DNA from: Daphnia pulex
Lineage: Eukaryota; Arthropoda; Branchiopoda; Diplostraca; Daphniidae
NCBI RefSeq assembly: GCF_021134715.1
Contig: NC_060023.1
Location: 62,001-126,000, forward strand
DNA: 64,000 bases
Direction: 5' to 3'
Shown here: positions 11,012 through 23,100 of the stretch, one piece after another
Layout: the number at the start of each line of letters is the position of its first letter
How positions within the stretch are numbered: position 1 is the stretch's first letter
Position numbers and translations under genes: made by a program
Notes under the pieces: generated by a model
The model's input: only the letters and a program-made list of their open reading frames with translations
What the model was told of the DNA's origin: nothing
Database searches by the model: none

Positions 11012-11530
11012 ATAATCTATTCTAAGCGCCAGTTTAAAAATATGATAAATACCATCCACTTTTTGAATTTCCTAATTTTGCGAAATGATGTGGGATAATT
11101 AGAAATGGGTCTAAATGACACAAACTGCTGAAAATTACGGAACACGTAGGTTGACAATTGCAGACATTTTATCTTTCGTCTTTTTATTTACTCTTTTTTA
11201 GCAGACTAAAATACAAGTTTCATCGCCATCTATGATTCACATTTACAACTACTGATGTGGAACAATAAGTCTTCGTTACTCAAGACCGCCGCCATTTTTT
11301 TCGAGCACTGATTGAAAGCGTATCGTTAGACAATCCGTACGACGTATTTTCCTTCCTCACGTTTTTCTTCATATAAATGGTATTCCCCGTTTGGATTGTT
11401 AGATGTTACTGAATTTTAATTATTTGTGTGTGAATTTAGTTATTTGTGTGGTAACCTAGCCTATAATTTCTACTTGGAATTTCCAATCATGTGGCCTGAC
11501 AGAGCCTGAGCATCTGTACATTTTGCCAAG

Positions 11531-11966
11531 ATGTCGTCCCTTTTTCCTGTACGTACCGGCTGTACGTTTTGTAAGAAACACTTAAGAACGAATCAGGTAA
11601 ATATGTTTAACTTTCTAACTGTGAGACTTAGTTAGTTGGTGAATATGTCTTAACTTGCCTGTTCAAGAACTTTTGTTGCCTACCTTGGAAAGGCTTGATA
11701 GCTGTAGGTTCCTTTGCAAAATTTAATCCGAAAGATTGTGTAGTTAACTTTAACTTCTGTCATTTTGTTTTTGTCATTTGAGACGCTGTGTCCTTGATAG
11801 TAATTAAGTTTTTTTTTTTTATAAACAGTCTGGTAAAGTCTGAGCTTCGTCATTGCTGCCCAATGTACACATGGATTTTATGCAGCCAGCTGGAAAAGGT
11901 TGTTCCTATTGCTACCTGTACTGCTATGTGTTTCGTCAAATGAAGAAACATGAACAACTCAAGTAA
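11531..11966 (+). CDS. Candidate two-exon microprotein with paired Cys motifs, 48 aa
   Basis: Exon 1 (11531-11596) and exon 2 (11886-11966) join in phase 0 with a GTAAAT donor and a TATGCAG acceptor. The two exons encode similar motifs, RTGCTFCKKHLRTNQ and AGKGCSYCYLYCYVFRQMKK, each with a G-C-[TS]-[FY]-C core and a basic tail. That resembles half zinc-binding knuckles. The terminal codons overlap a possible GTAATT donor, so the gene may continue to an open block near 12338-12483. No family recognised. Confidence 0.3.
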
Positions 11967-12846
11967 TTATTTCAATCAACTTTCTTATTGTCTTGCTGAT
12001 TCAAAAAGCTTGCTAACTGACACTGAGAGATTTCATAGTTAAGCTATATTTGTGTCATTTTTGTTATTGTCGCTTGATAATTCACTGCTTGATAGTATTT
12101 GATTTTTTAAAAAGCAGGATTAACATCCAGTTACAGTTTTAGCCTCTCTTTCTTCTTTGTTGTAGTTTAAATCAGTAAATCACACATTTTGTTTTTGTTT
12201 CAACAGTTGCCATCAGATATTGTTTTCAGAATATTTAGTTTAACTAAAACTACATAACAAGTCATTAATTTGTCTTTTCAGACAGCAGTTACATTGATTT
12301 GATGGTGAAGATTAATTCATTTCATTATGTTTACAGGTTTATCGTGTATGTTCGCGAAGTTGCTGTCCGCTGTGGTACGTTGTTGCAGCCTATGCTGGTG
12401 ATAGATATTTCTGCATCAAATTCCCTTGGTGCTGGTGTCGTGTTACCGAAGTTGCATCATTATTTCGTTAAATTGTCATCGTGACTACTGCAGTTTACCG
12501 TTAATAAGTTCACAAAAAAGAAATATGGGATGTTTATGTCAAACAAATAATAAACATGTTTTCGGGATTGGGAAAGTGGAGGATGTTGGGGGGCGGGATA
12601 TTTCAAGTTTGGATACAAAAGTATTTAATTTATAACCCTATAAACATATCCCTACCAATTAATCTCCAAGCCCCACAAACATGTACCTACCAACCCTCAA
12701 TTTTGTACCCTTAACCTAAACCACATAACCCAATGTTAAACCCTACCAATGTGATGTCGGTAATAAAAAATTTAGTACATTAAACTCGATTTTATTATTT
12801 TTTCGAAATGTGCAAAAAATTCAATAAACAGAGCGTCCGGTTCAAG

Positions 12847-13310
12847 ACTGTTTACTACTGCACGAGTTTAAACGCAACCCGCCACCACCGCTGCGGCAAT
12901 GAGACAAAAAGCGATGGTTAAGTTTTGCAGAAATCTGCGTCAGTCAGGTTACAAGTTTTTCAAACTCAATAACTTCTGTCGAATTTTGCATCTAGTCTAT
13001 TAGTGCAAATAACGATCCTATGTGTTTGGTAGTTAAGAAGATGGTTTTGTTTAAAAAACAAACAATGGTGAGTTTTTTTGGCAACTCAGAACACCCCATT
13101 GCTTGTTTCTTAAACAACCATTTTCTTAACTACCAAACACATGGAATCCGTGATTTGCACTAACAGATTACATGCAAAATTCTACGCGAGTTGTTGAATT
13201 AGAAAAATTTGTAACTTGACTAACGCAGATTTGCGCAAAAAAATAAACCATGGCTTTTTGTTTCATTGGGTAGTGGGTTGCATTGTTTAAATCGCACATG
13301 CTGTTATAGG
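12847..13310. repeat. Long foldback repeat
   Basis: The left arm (about 12855-13070) and right arm (about 13085-13305) are imperfect reverse complements over roughly 200 bp. The clearest pair is ATGTGTTTGGTAGTTAAGAA near 13019 and its inverse near 13122-13142. Others are AATTTTGCAT with its inverse and a GTTTAAAC-type outer pair. The loop is only a few tens of bases. No coding capacity. Resembles a foldback or long-TIR MITE. Confidence 0.65.
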
Positions 13311-13648
13311 ACATGTCTACGGCCCCCAGAGATATTTATCTGGACCGAGAAGAAGAGAGAAGTACGAGGCAAGTTTTTCCGGGGAGATGTAGTCATACTA
13401 GGCTTCCGGGTTAGGCTCATGACCCTCCAAAAGTTTTCATCGGATCATGCGCCTTCCAAGTCCCCGTTCGACCAGAGCCCTCCCCTCCTCCTGGTTTCAC
13501 AGCGGGTGAGTGACCACCGGCGGGCGTTGGTTAGTGGTTAGTTAGGGAAACGGGGCCACAGAAAAGAAGGGAGCCCAGATATGCACTTGTAATTGAATCT
13601 AACTACACAATTAATCAGTCTTGGATTGCAGCATTCTCTCATTGATTT

Positions 13649-13867
13649 TCACCAGTGGATGAAGTCCATGACTAGTAGCGAAGGATTCCCCTGTAAGCAG
13701 AATAAACATTTATTTGGATGACAATAACATTCAAACAAGATTGTGGCGACAGAAACACAATACCTCAAATCAAGGGGGCCCATGTAAGGAAGTAAGACGA
13801 GAGATTCAATGGGTAGCAGCCAACAGGTTACCATCCAAGGAACATTACTTCTCGTAAAGTCTGTCAT
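13649..13867 (-). pseudogene. Decayed copy of the 14.5-14.8 kb candidate gene
   Basis: About 200 bp here align by eye with 14590-14790 in the same orientation, for example AAGATTGTGGCGACAGAAAC beside AAGATTGTAACGACAGCAAT and GGGTAGCAGCC in both. In the frame that reads VGCYPFN downstream, this copy reads VGCYPLN and then runs into a stop. The following block also shows a stop and a frameshift. Interpreted as a broken tandem duplicate. Confidence 0.4.
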
Positions 13868-14484
13868 GCAAATTTATAAACATGTAGTTTAGAACCTATA
13901 AATAAAAAGAGAAAAATAAGTCAACTTGTTTATAATCTGTGTCATCAGTGTGCTTGACGTCTATGATCTAAAACAAAAATAAATAGTATACACTCGAAAT
14001 TGTCTCTTAAACATTTTAAAATAGACTTAAGTCATTAAGTGCAGATCAATACTTTAAATACTCACCAAACTTGACAACACACTTTACAGTAACTCCCATA
14101 AATGTTTTCAAAATGGTGCAAAATAAAGTATTTTAACTGAAGTTGGTGCATCTGACAGCTGAAAAATGATCTAAGACCTTGCTTGTGCTATCTAGCGTCA
14201 AAAACCAGAAATGTCTAAAACAAAAACGTTCCTGCTCCAGCTCATCGACACTCAACTGAATTGAAATGAAATAACAAACAATAACAACAAAAAAAACAAA
14301 AAAAAAACTCGAAACTTACATCATCGTCGTCCTCAAGAAACCGCCATAACAGATCACAAACAGCCAAACGATCTAAAGATCAAAACCCTGTGCTGTGTTG
14401 AGAGATGAGAGCAAGGGTAGTAGGAGTCAGCGAGGGGTGAGTTGACAAGTCTTCGGTTGAGTAGTCGTATTACGCTATTACGCT

Positions 14485-14880
14485 AGACGCGTAGCTGGAG
14501 CAGGCACAACTCCCCCATGCCTCGAGGCGACGGAAGGATGGCACGCATGTGAGCATTCAGCACGTCAGTCAGTCGTCTCACTGATCTCTCGTCAGTTTCC
14601 ACCAATAGATTCCGTCCATGGAAATAGCGGTGCAGGATCAACCTGAAAGGAGAATGGAGGTGACTTCAGATTTAAAAATTTTCATGTAAGATTGTAACGA
14701 CAGCAATCAATACCTCACAATAAGAGTGGTGTTGGGCTGGGGGTTGAAGGGGTAGCAGCCCACGGGTTGACAAATTTAGAAGATCTTTGTTGATCCTGTT
14801 GGTGGGTTTGCCTTTTCCTTTTCCTTGGATCGGCAACCGGATGGTTCTCATTCAGTCTAAATGCAAAATCTAAATTAGAA
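14485..14880 (-). CDS. Candidate 3' exons of an unknown gene
   Basis: The last exon (about 14642 down to 14485) follows a CTTTCAG acceptor. It stays open for about 52 codons (ILHRYFHGRNLLVETDERSV, then VLNAHMRAILPSPRGM) before TAG. The preceding block (about 14715-14770) reads QPVGCYPFNPQPNTTLIV and joins it in phase at a GTATTG donor. A different frame upstream encodes a KRKR-rich stretch, so the true 5' structure is uncertain. The broken duplicate next door argues that it was once a real gene. No family recognised. Confidence 0.35.
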
Positions 14881-15471
14881 ATAAACAAAAAGTAATCAAA
14901 CTATTGCACCCAACATGATGAATTCTCAAAATGCAATGTAAACATAACTTGCATGTAATCTGTGATGACCGTTAAATTGAATTTGTTGTCATTTTCTTCA
15001 CCCTGTTCTTGACCGTCAAGTCATTTTCCTCCTGGAAGGACAACCATAATGTTGATTCTCTTTCACATCATCTTAATGAGAAGCAAATCAAAATAATCTA
15101 TGGATTTCCCTTGTCTGTTATTATCCTTGGTTATTTTTCAGGCAACAAACTGACACTGTGACACAGCCAATGTTGGGTGAGGTATCCGAGTGACTAACAG
15201 CATAGACCTTGACATGCAACACATACTTGGCAATGCCTTGACATGCAACACATACTACTAAAATAAACTGTTGCACAAATTGAAATGAATAATGGCACAA
15301 TGCAAACTAAATGATCAGCCACACGACAACAAATGTCTAATGTCGTGCTTGCTAACTTAGCAGACGAACTTTTTAAATCCGAGCTGCGTTTCTCTATATG
15401 CCATGTAACTCGAATCAATTCAGATCTTTAGCTAGATAACTTGAAAAGCGCACTTTTATTTGCTTAATCTT

Positions 15472-15928
15472 AGCTTGAAATCTTGAGAGCAGTACAGAGA
15501 ACAAAGCTCACTTGCTAGTTTTATGCAAATTTTCCGGAAGTATACCGGAAGTAAGCGATAGCGCTTTAACCATTGAGCTGCCGACCAAATAAACCAAATA
15601 TTCGTGATCTCCGTGAAATTTGGGGTCGATTAGGTGTGATTTAAACGAAATCCAAAATTTGGCCAAAATCGAGAATTTTCCTGAACTATAGTTCAGGAAA
15701 ATTTTCGAAACCGGAAGTACGAATACGTAAAAAACAAAACATGAACTTTACCACAAATTTTACGAGGATCACGAATATGTGGTTCTTTTGTTCGTCAGAT
15801 GAATATTTACTAAACTACTGACAGAAATGAGTAAACCGGAAGTAGAAAAAAAAATCAAATATCGAAAATCTAACAAGTGAGCTTTGTTGCTGGAATAGTA
15901 ATCGTCAGTTGTCACTAAATATTTCAAA
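15472..15928. repeat. Hairpin (foldback) repeat, copy 2
   Basis: Second copy of the repeat at 9424-9868, in the same orientation and highly similar. The TIR-bounded core is 15500-15888, and the central 30-bp palindrome (15674-15703) is identical to copy 1. Differences are scattered substitutions and small indels. No coding capacity. Confidence 0.75.
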
Positions 15929-15938
15929 CCTTGGCCTA

Positions 15939-16086
15939 CGCTTACAAGAACCTGGGCGCGTAAGAGCGGCCTACCGGCCGTAAGGATCCATCGGTCAGAG
16001 CCATGGCTCTGCATCGGTCACTGATAAGAGTTCCTCCGCATTGAGCGGAATCGCCGCTCCAAAACTTGGCCACGTGAATGTCATTG
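15939..16086 (-). pseudogene. Broken trypsin-like serine protease exon
   Basis: On the minus strand one frame reads DIHVAKFWSGDSAQCGGTLI, the usual beta-strand and CGGTLIS motif of S1 proteases. A second frame continues SDRWILTAG, the WxLTA segment before the catalytic His. The two are separated by a short insertion that breaks the frame. The expected AAHC is replaced by AGRPLL, so the catalytic His is absent. The insertion has the form of a transposon footprint: 9-bp direct repeats CATCGGTCA at 15989-15997 and 16012-16020 flank a palindromic core. No other protease exons were found nearby. Confidence 0.6.
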
Positions 16087-17190
16087 CCTTCCAAGTCGAA
16101 AAAAAAAATATATATAATTATAATGTCAAATGCAATAAGATCAATCAATTAAATTTTGTAATTACCTCACTAAAAAATATTTCTCACATCAACATGGGTG
16201 AATATCCCACAATAAAAGTGAAGCCAATATGTCTGAATGTAAATGGTCCAAACGTTTGTCTAATGTATTTTCTTGTTCGCTCTAGCAAATTACAGACGAG
16301 ATATGTAAAGAAAAATAATCAAAGGAATTAAGGGAGGGAAAGAAGTAGCTGATTTCAGCGGCGCCAATATGTCAACCGCGTCGGGAGATTAGCAGACGAC
16401 TTTTTCGTGTTTATTTTTATTACAAGTTTTCGCGTCAAGTCGTCGAAAGAGAAAAATGAAAGAAAAACTTCTGGCAAAATACACGAGGGAAAGATTGGGA
16501 AAAAAGTAAATAGCTCGTGTTCATTTCTGGTATGTTCGCAGTATAAATGGGGAACATGGAATGAGACACACAAAGTGGATGGAGAGAAAGTGGCCGCCGA
16601 TTGAATCATTTGAATAATAGTTAAGTTGGTCGTCGGGGAAAAGGAAACTTGAGACTTGTAGCTGCCTTTCAGCACGTCAAGTCAACATTGGGAAAAAAGA
16701 AACATTTTGTTTTTGCTATTATACACAAAAGAGGAGGGAAAGTAATTCTTTCAAAAGCTACCGATAAGGGACTGTAAGGAAATAAGGAATAGAGAACGCA
16801 AAGTCTGCCATTTGAAACAATAAAGGGGGAAAACTGGAAAACCCAAAAATAGTGGAAAAGAGATTTTGTTGTTCGAAAAAAGGAAATGAAATTATAAATA
16901 CAGGCAAAACGCAATCGTAGCCCAGCATCAGTATAAGACAACTGGAAGTGAATGAGTTTGACCTGTTTGCTTTTGTGTGTGTGTGGATGGAATCAATACT
17001 TTCCGAGTAACATCAGTAGAATACTTTTAATTGTGTGGGTGTCAATTGCTATTCTTCTCGCTCATTGGACTGGGTTTCAGCTCAATTTCTCTCCTAAGAA
17101 GAAGAAGACGAATAAGAAAAAAAAAATTAAATTTCAAAAGATTCACCAGACAAAAACCAAGTTGTGTGTCCTTACAGCTGAAGGTGCCAC
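16087..17190. other. Gene-free stretch
   Basis: AT-rich sequence between the protease fragment and the afadin stop codon. The 3' UTR of the afadin gene must lie in its right part. Open frames here on both strands are low in complexity and match nothing I recognise. Confidence 0.5.
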
Positions 17191-20100
17191 TTACTGGGCT
17201 TTGGATATTTTGGACTTGTCCTTTGGTGTGGCCTGCTCGCCACTTTCCAGGGCAAACATTTTCATCTTCTCCTGGAAAGTCAATTTCTCAGGGCCCGGTT
17301 TCAGTTGGGTCTTTTGCTGTTGCTGCTGCTCGGCCAGCCGCTTCAGCCTGGGATCGCGGTACACTTCCTGCGAGCCTATCACGCCCGGAGTGCTCACTCC
17401 AGTCAACAGCAGCTGGTCGATGGAACTGCTCCCGCCGCCGCCTCCACCCATGACTCCACTGCCGGACGTCTTGGGCGGCGTGTTGGCCAGCATGTTCTCC
17501 GCTTCCAGGATGAACGCCTATAAAGAAAATAAAAATGTCACCAAATGAATTCAATTCCAGTTGGCATTCCACTCACGTCAGGGTCTTCGCGTGTTGGCGT
17601 TTTGTTGTCCGACGACTGGGTCGTCTCCTGGAAGAAGGAAACTCTTTTGGTCGTCGTCGACGTGGTGGCGGACGACGTCGACGTGGAAGAAGAAACGTGC
17701 TGGGCCATTTCCATCGACGATGACTGATGGATGACGCCGTCCAATCGCTGGCCGCCAGACATGGCCGAAGGCGGCGGAATCGGAATGTTGGCACCGGGCG
17801 TCGGTCTCCATTGCTGTTGCTGTTGTTGTTGTTGATGTTGTTGCATCTGCTGGTGTCGGTGAATGTCCTCCTCCTTGCGGCGCTGAGCTTCTCGGATGAT
17901 CCGCTCCTCTGCCGCTTGAGTCGCTTCCAGTTCGCGCTGCTTCCGCTGGAAGGCTTCGATTTTGCGCATCCGCTCCTGATCCGGCACCGTCGCCGTGTTG
18001 TTGTTGTTTGTCCCGTTCGTCATCGGCGGCTGTTGTTGTTGTTGAGGCGGAGGCATCGGCTGCTGGACTTGCTGCTGTTTCTCTAGTCGCCACTGCCTGG
18101 CCCGTTCCAGATCCTCCTGGACGAGGCGGAGCATTCCGCGACGATCGCCCGAGGCTTCCCCATCGTCGTCGTCCTCTTCCTCGGCCGCCTCCATGGCCCG
18201 TTTGCGGAATTCCATTTCCAGTCGCAGGGCCCTCAGCTGCTCTTCCTGTTTGGGCGTCCGGTTGCCCAGGCCCAGCGATTCCAACTCTTCGATCTGCTCC
18301 TCCATCCACTGACGGGCCGCCTCCTGGCGGCGCATGGCCGTCTCGCGCTCCTTCTCCTCCCTCTCCCACGGGCTCTGCTGCTGTTGCTGCTGGCCCGTGG
18401 CGGCGGCGGCCGCCACCAGCGGGTGGGTCGACACGGGCGGCGGGGGTGGCGGCGGAGGAGAGTCGCTGCTCTGCTGCTGTTGCGCCATCGACGGCTGACG
18501 TAAATGGGCCACTGATGCCGGAACTGCCGGGGCTCCCGGGGCTGTTCGACTGACTGGACTCAACAAGCCCCTCGGTTGTTGTTGTTGCTGTTGTTGCGGA
18601 GGAGGAGGTGGAAGGGGAAGTTGTTGAGCGTATTGAGGCCGAGGACCTTGACCACCAGGGTATTGCATGTGTTGTTGTTGTTGTTGCTGTTGTTGTTGGT
18701 ACAGGGCAATGTTCTGGTATTGTCGCTCGTCCGACGGGTGACGGGCTCTCAGGGTTGTTGTAGAGGCTCTCGTCTGTTGTTGTTGTTGCGTCTCGGCGCT
18801 CAAATTCTGGACGGAACGAGAGCGAGTGGCCTGTTGTTGTTGTTGTTGCAGTTGCTGCTGGGCGGTCGAGCGGGTGGGGCTGGTCGGTTCTGTCGATTGT
18901 TGCGGAGGATTGGGGTAACGCGGCTGAGAGAGGAGCTGGGCCGACATGGCCCGTTGGTTCATCATGGCTCGCTGTTGTTGCTGCTGCTGTTGCTGGGCGT
19001 AGAATTGTTGTTGCTGCTGCTCCGTCTGAAAGTGGTGAATTCCGTCCTGCGACTGGTTCATGCCCACGTTGGGCTCACTGTTGTGGTGCAGGGCCGGCAC
19101 CGACCGGGAATTGGCGTTGCGCAATTGAGGCGCCATCTGTTGGAGAGGACGGCCTTGGCCCATCGCCTGCTGCTGTTGCTGGGGGTCGTTGATATTGGCC
19201 AAACTGGGACTGCTGTTGGAATTCATCCGATGCGACGTCGGCGGACGATCCCAGTCGACCAGTCGCTCCTGGAACGCCTGTTGTTGTTGTTGCTGCTGCT
19301 GTTGTTGTGTCTGGGGCAGAGGTGGTCGACGTTGTTGTTGCTGCTGGACCGGGTCCATCTTGTTGAGAGACAAAGTGGAGCGAGACACGGTGGACGTTGG
19401 CGACGGTTGGCTCAGCAAAGTGGCCAGTCCGTGGAACATGGCCGCCTGTTTGGCAACTTCCAGACGGACAGTGTGGCTCGTCCTCATCAAAATCTCGGCG
19501 GCTCGATCCTGCGTGATGCCCACCAGACTGTAGCCGTCGACCGAGAGCAACTGATCGCCGGCCTGCAGACGTCCGTCGATATCAGCTGATCCTCCTGTTT
19601 AAAAAAAGATTTTTAAAAGTTGAACATTTCCAGTCAACTGAAACAAACGGGGACAAACCTTTGACGACAGATTTGATGTAGATGCCAAGTTGTTGCTGAC
19701 CAGTGCCACGGGCGGCCACGATGCTCAAGCCCATCGAATCGCTGGCCTTGCGTAACTGCAGCAGCTGCAACTCCGGTTGCTGCTGTTGTTGTTGCTGGGG
19801 GGCATACGCCTGGGCTTCGCCGGCCACCGACGGAGCGCGGATGGGATGCTGTTGCGGTTGAGGGGCGACGACCGGAGTCGATCCTTCGCCCATGTAAATA
19901 GTCCACAAACCCGACGACGTCGGCTGGGGGGTCAAACGGCATAGTCCGGCCTGTTGGAGCGGCCCCAAGACTTCCATCAACCCAGTGGGGATGCCACGCA
20001 TCACGTCACAGGAATACCCGTCGTCGGGCAAGAGGAAAGGGACGGCCAGTTGGGAATCCTCGTCCAATCGCAAGGGACGGCCGTCGGCCAGTTGAAGTTC

Positions 20101-23100
20101 GTCGGCCGTTCCTTCGGCCACCCGGACAATGTGTTGAATCAATTGAGCCGGAATGGCGTTGGCCGGCTCGCCATCCTGCGGCGACGGCCTGTAACGTTCC
20201 AGCAAGGCCCTCAACTGCAACGAGTTGAGTTTGAAACAGGAGCTGGCCGTCTCCACCAGCTGTTCGGCCGTGTTCTTGGGCGACTGCAGCAAATGGGCGG
20301 CCTGCATCACTCGAGCTGGAACCATTTAGAAAAATTGGATGAAATGAAAAAGTTGTTCGCTCAGATAATGCAAATGTCTTACCCAAGTGACAGTCGGCGG
20401 CCAATTCGAGTCCCTGCCTCTCTGCCCAGGCCTCCAAACGTCTCAGCCGTCGACTGAGGGCCAGGCCCCACTGGCGAGAGCAGAGATTGGCACCCGGAGG
20501 TGGCAGGAGATGATGCGAGGCGGAAGCGGGCAAACGTGGCGAATCCAGGCCGACGAGACGATTGAAGAGGGCCGCGTTGAGGGCGTGAAACAGCTGGGAA
20601 AAGAGCTGAATGGTGAGGGCGGCGTTGACCCGACAGCGGCGCAACAGTCCCATCGTCGACGAGAGGACCGACAAGACCTGGGCGGTGGCCGCTTCTTCTT
20701 CCGGCTGTTCCGGCTGCCCTTCGGCCAACTGTTGCGACGTAGGTGGCGACAGCATGGGCGGCATCGATTGGAGCAGTTCGGCCGTCAGGCAGACGCTGGC
20801 GTTGCGGAAGGCGATCTGGACGGCCTCGGCCAGCAAATCCTGTCCATCCAGCGAAAAGGCGCAAATGTGTCGATCCGATTTGAGAAAGTGGAGCAGCTCA
20901 GAGGCGTTGGCCATCCAAAAGGCCAGCGATGGCGGGTCGGCGTAACGCTCCTGGACGATGGCCTGCATCATGGCACCGACCCGACTCAGCGTCAGAGTCA
21001 GACGCTGGGCCCTTTCCATGGGATTCAATTCCGGCCGGAAGTGAGTCGAGGCTCGGTAGCGAGCCATCAGATACAGGGAATAGGTTGGGGCCAGTCTGAA
21101 GACGATTTGCCTCGTGTCTGTTGGGGAAAAGAGAATAATGTAATCAAATAACTGACGTAAATTTTACATGAAATTTCCCAGGACTTGCCTAAATTTGGAA
21201 TGAGAGAGTGGAGAAAGGCATCCTCGACGTCTTCGGGCAGTTCCAAGACGGCCGGGAGGATGGGATCAGTTCCAGGAACGACAACGGGCCCGGCGGGCGG
21301 AGGGGGAGGAGCGACGATGGCTGCAGCGGCAGCCGAAGCCGAGACCGACGGGATCAAATTACTGGCCGACGGTGTAGTGGAAACGGCCCTATTAGCACCG
21401 CCCGGTTGCCCAGTGAAGCGCTCATAATTGAGTGCTGTCGAGGCGGCGGGAGTGCGGAACTCGCTGGCCGGATCGATGAAGCGAAATTGATAGGCGTTGC
21501 GGCCGAAGCGGATGACGCAGCCGTGCTGAAGCAAAGTTGTTTCGCATAGCCTCTGGCCGTTGACGTAAGTCTCCGCTTGAGGGCTGCAGGGTGTCAACGT
21601 CACCATGCCTTCCGTGTGGGCGAGAACGCAGTGGCGCGGATGGATTCCGGGCCCGAAAAGTTGAATCGACGGAACTGGTGTGCGCAGAGAAGAAATTGGT
21701 TTAATTCAATGAATCCAAGTTGCGGATGGAAATCCGCAACAAAATGGGATAAAAACTCACCGGAAATTGGCGAGGAAGGATGCGGAGGTGCTGGTCGTTC
21801 TGATCCGACTTCCGTGACTGTGGGAGAGACGAAATGGCGTCGTATCTGGTTGCCCTGTCTGACTTCGCTTCCGTCCGGATTCAATTCCACCAAGTAGGGC
21901 AGAGTGCGTTGCTCGGGATCCTGATCAGGCGATGACAAATCACCTACGCCCGTCAATCGATGAACGGATCCGCCACCAGAACCGCACGAATTGGCATTGG
22001 CGTTGCCTCCTCCGCCTTGGCTTCCTCCACTTCCGCTGAGCTTCTTCTTGCGACGACGTGCAGCCTGCGAATTGCTGTCGGCCGGCCGCCTCCTGACATG
22101 AAACATGACCGGACCTGTTGTGGACGAAAGAAATTGGCATCATGGCAACCCAACTGGACACACAAAAAGGACAAAGAAACAAAAGAGAGAAAAACGTCTG
22201 GGGGTTTTGACTAAAAACCTAGTAGGATTTCGCGTTTGCAAGTAGAATTGTTGCGTGTTCGGTGACCAGCCGAAAACGACCACATGCCTATCATTTTGAT
22301 TGCCGGAATTCTTCTTCCACCAATAAGACGATTGAGACGAGTGAAATTCCGGAGCAATTCAAGGGGAAACTGAATAAAAATAGGATCGAGACAGACAGAG
22401 AGAGAGACGAGGCGGATGTGCCAGAAGCTGAGACGCAACTGAGTGTGCCGTCCCGTCATGAGAGAGAGATCCCGTCCCCCACCCCGCCCAGTGCACATCA
22501 GTTTCTCTTTTCCTTGTCGCCGTCGTTGCTAAGCGACGCGCTTTGCCCTTTTCAAAAATAAGGACGTCCAACACGAACGCAGAGAGACTTAGTCTAGCGA
22601 CTTGCGTGAGTGTCACCCATAGCAACCGAACAGAGTGCACGAACGAAGCAACACACAAACCCGCCCGAAAAAAAAAGCAATTAAATTGACGACTACCCAA
22701 AAGCGATCGATCCCGCCCCTCCCAGGAGAATCCTCCTCCTATATTTCTCCCTGTGCACTCTATTCTCAGTTGTGTTGTTACCTGAGCCGGGCGTGTGGTT
22801 CATCAGAATGGAGAGAGGACACTCGTCGTCTTCCAAAATGTACTCGCTAGGTGGCTCGCTATTGTTGTTGCCCGTCTGCTGTTGATTCGGTGGCGATCCC
22901 GTCACCTGGACCAGGCAATAATTGGTCGGGTCCTCTCGGGTGAGCGCGTACTTGTCCAGCATCTCTCGCACCACGTAGGCCGCCGTCTCGCGGACAGACA
23001 ACAAAAGCGTCTTGTAAGGCACGTCACGGCACAAACTCTCCCCGTAGATCTGCAATGCAATCAAATCGATTAGTCAATCAATAACAACATTTTGTGGGGA

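Noticed and set aside
17578-18553. Long open frames in other phases over the afadin linker (plus 18008-18553, minus 17578-18369)
   Set aside because: Shadows of the same low-complexity GC-rich exon; no domain and no splice logic.
18576-19589. 337-codon plus-strand open frame, Leu- and Arg-rich
   Set aside because: Antisense to the CAG/CAA-rich afadin exon. CTG/TTG runs give artificial Leu tracts. The minus strand has clear homology and closed phases.
20387-21151. 254-codon plus-strand open frame
   Set aside because: Antisense to the dilute-domain exon of afadin; composition is a mirror of conserved coding sequence.
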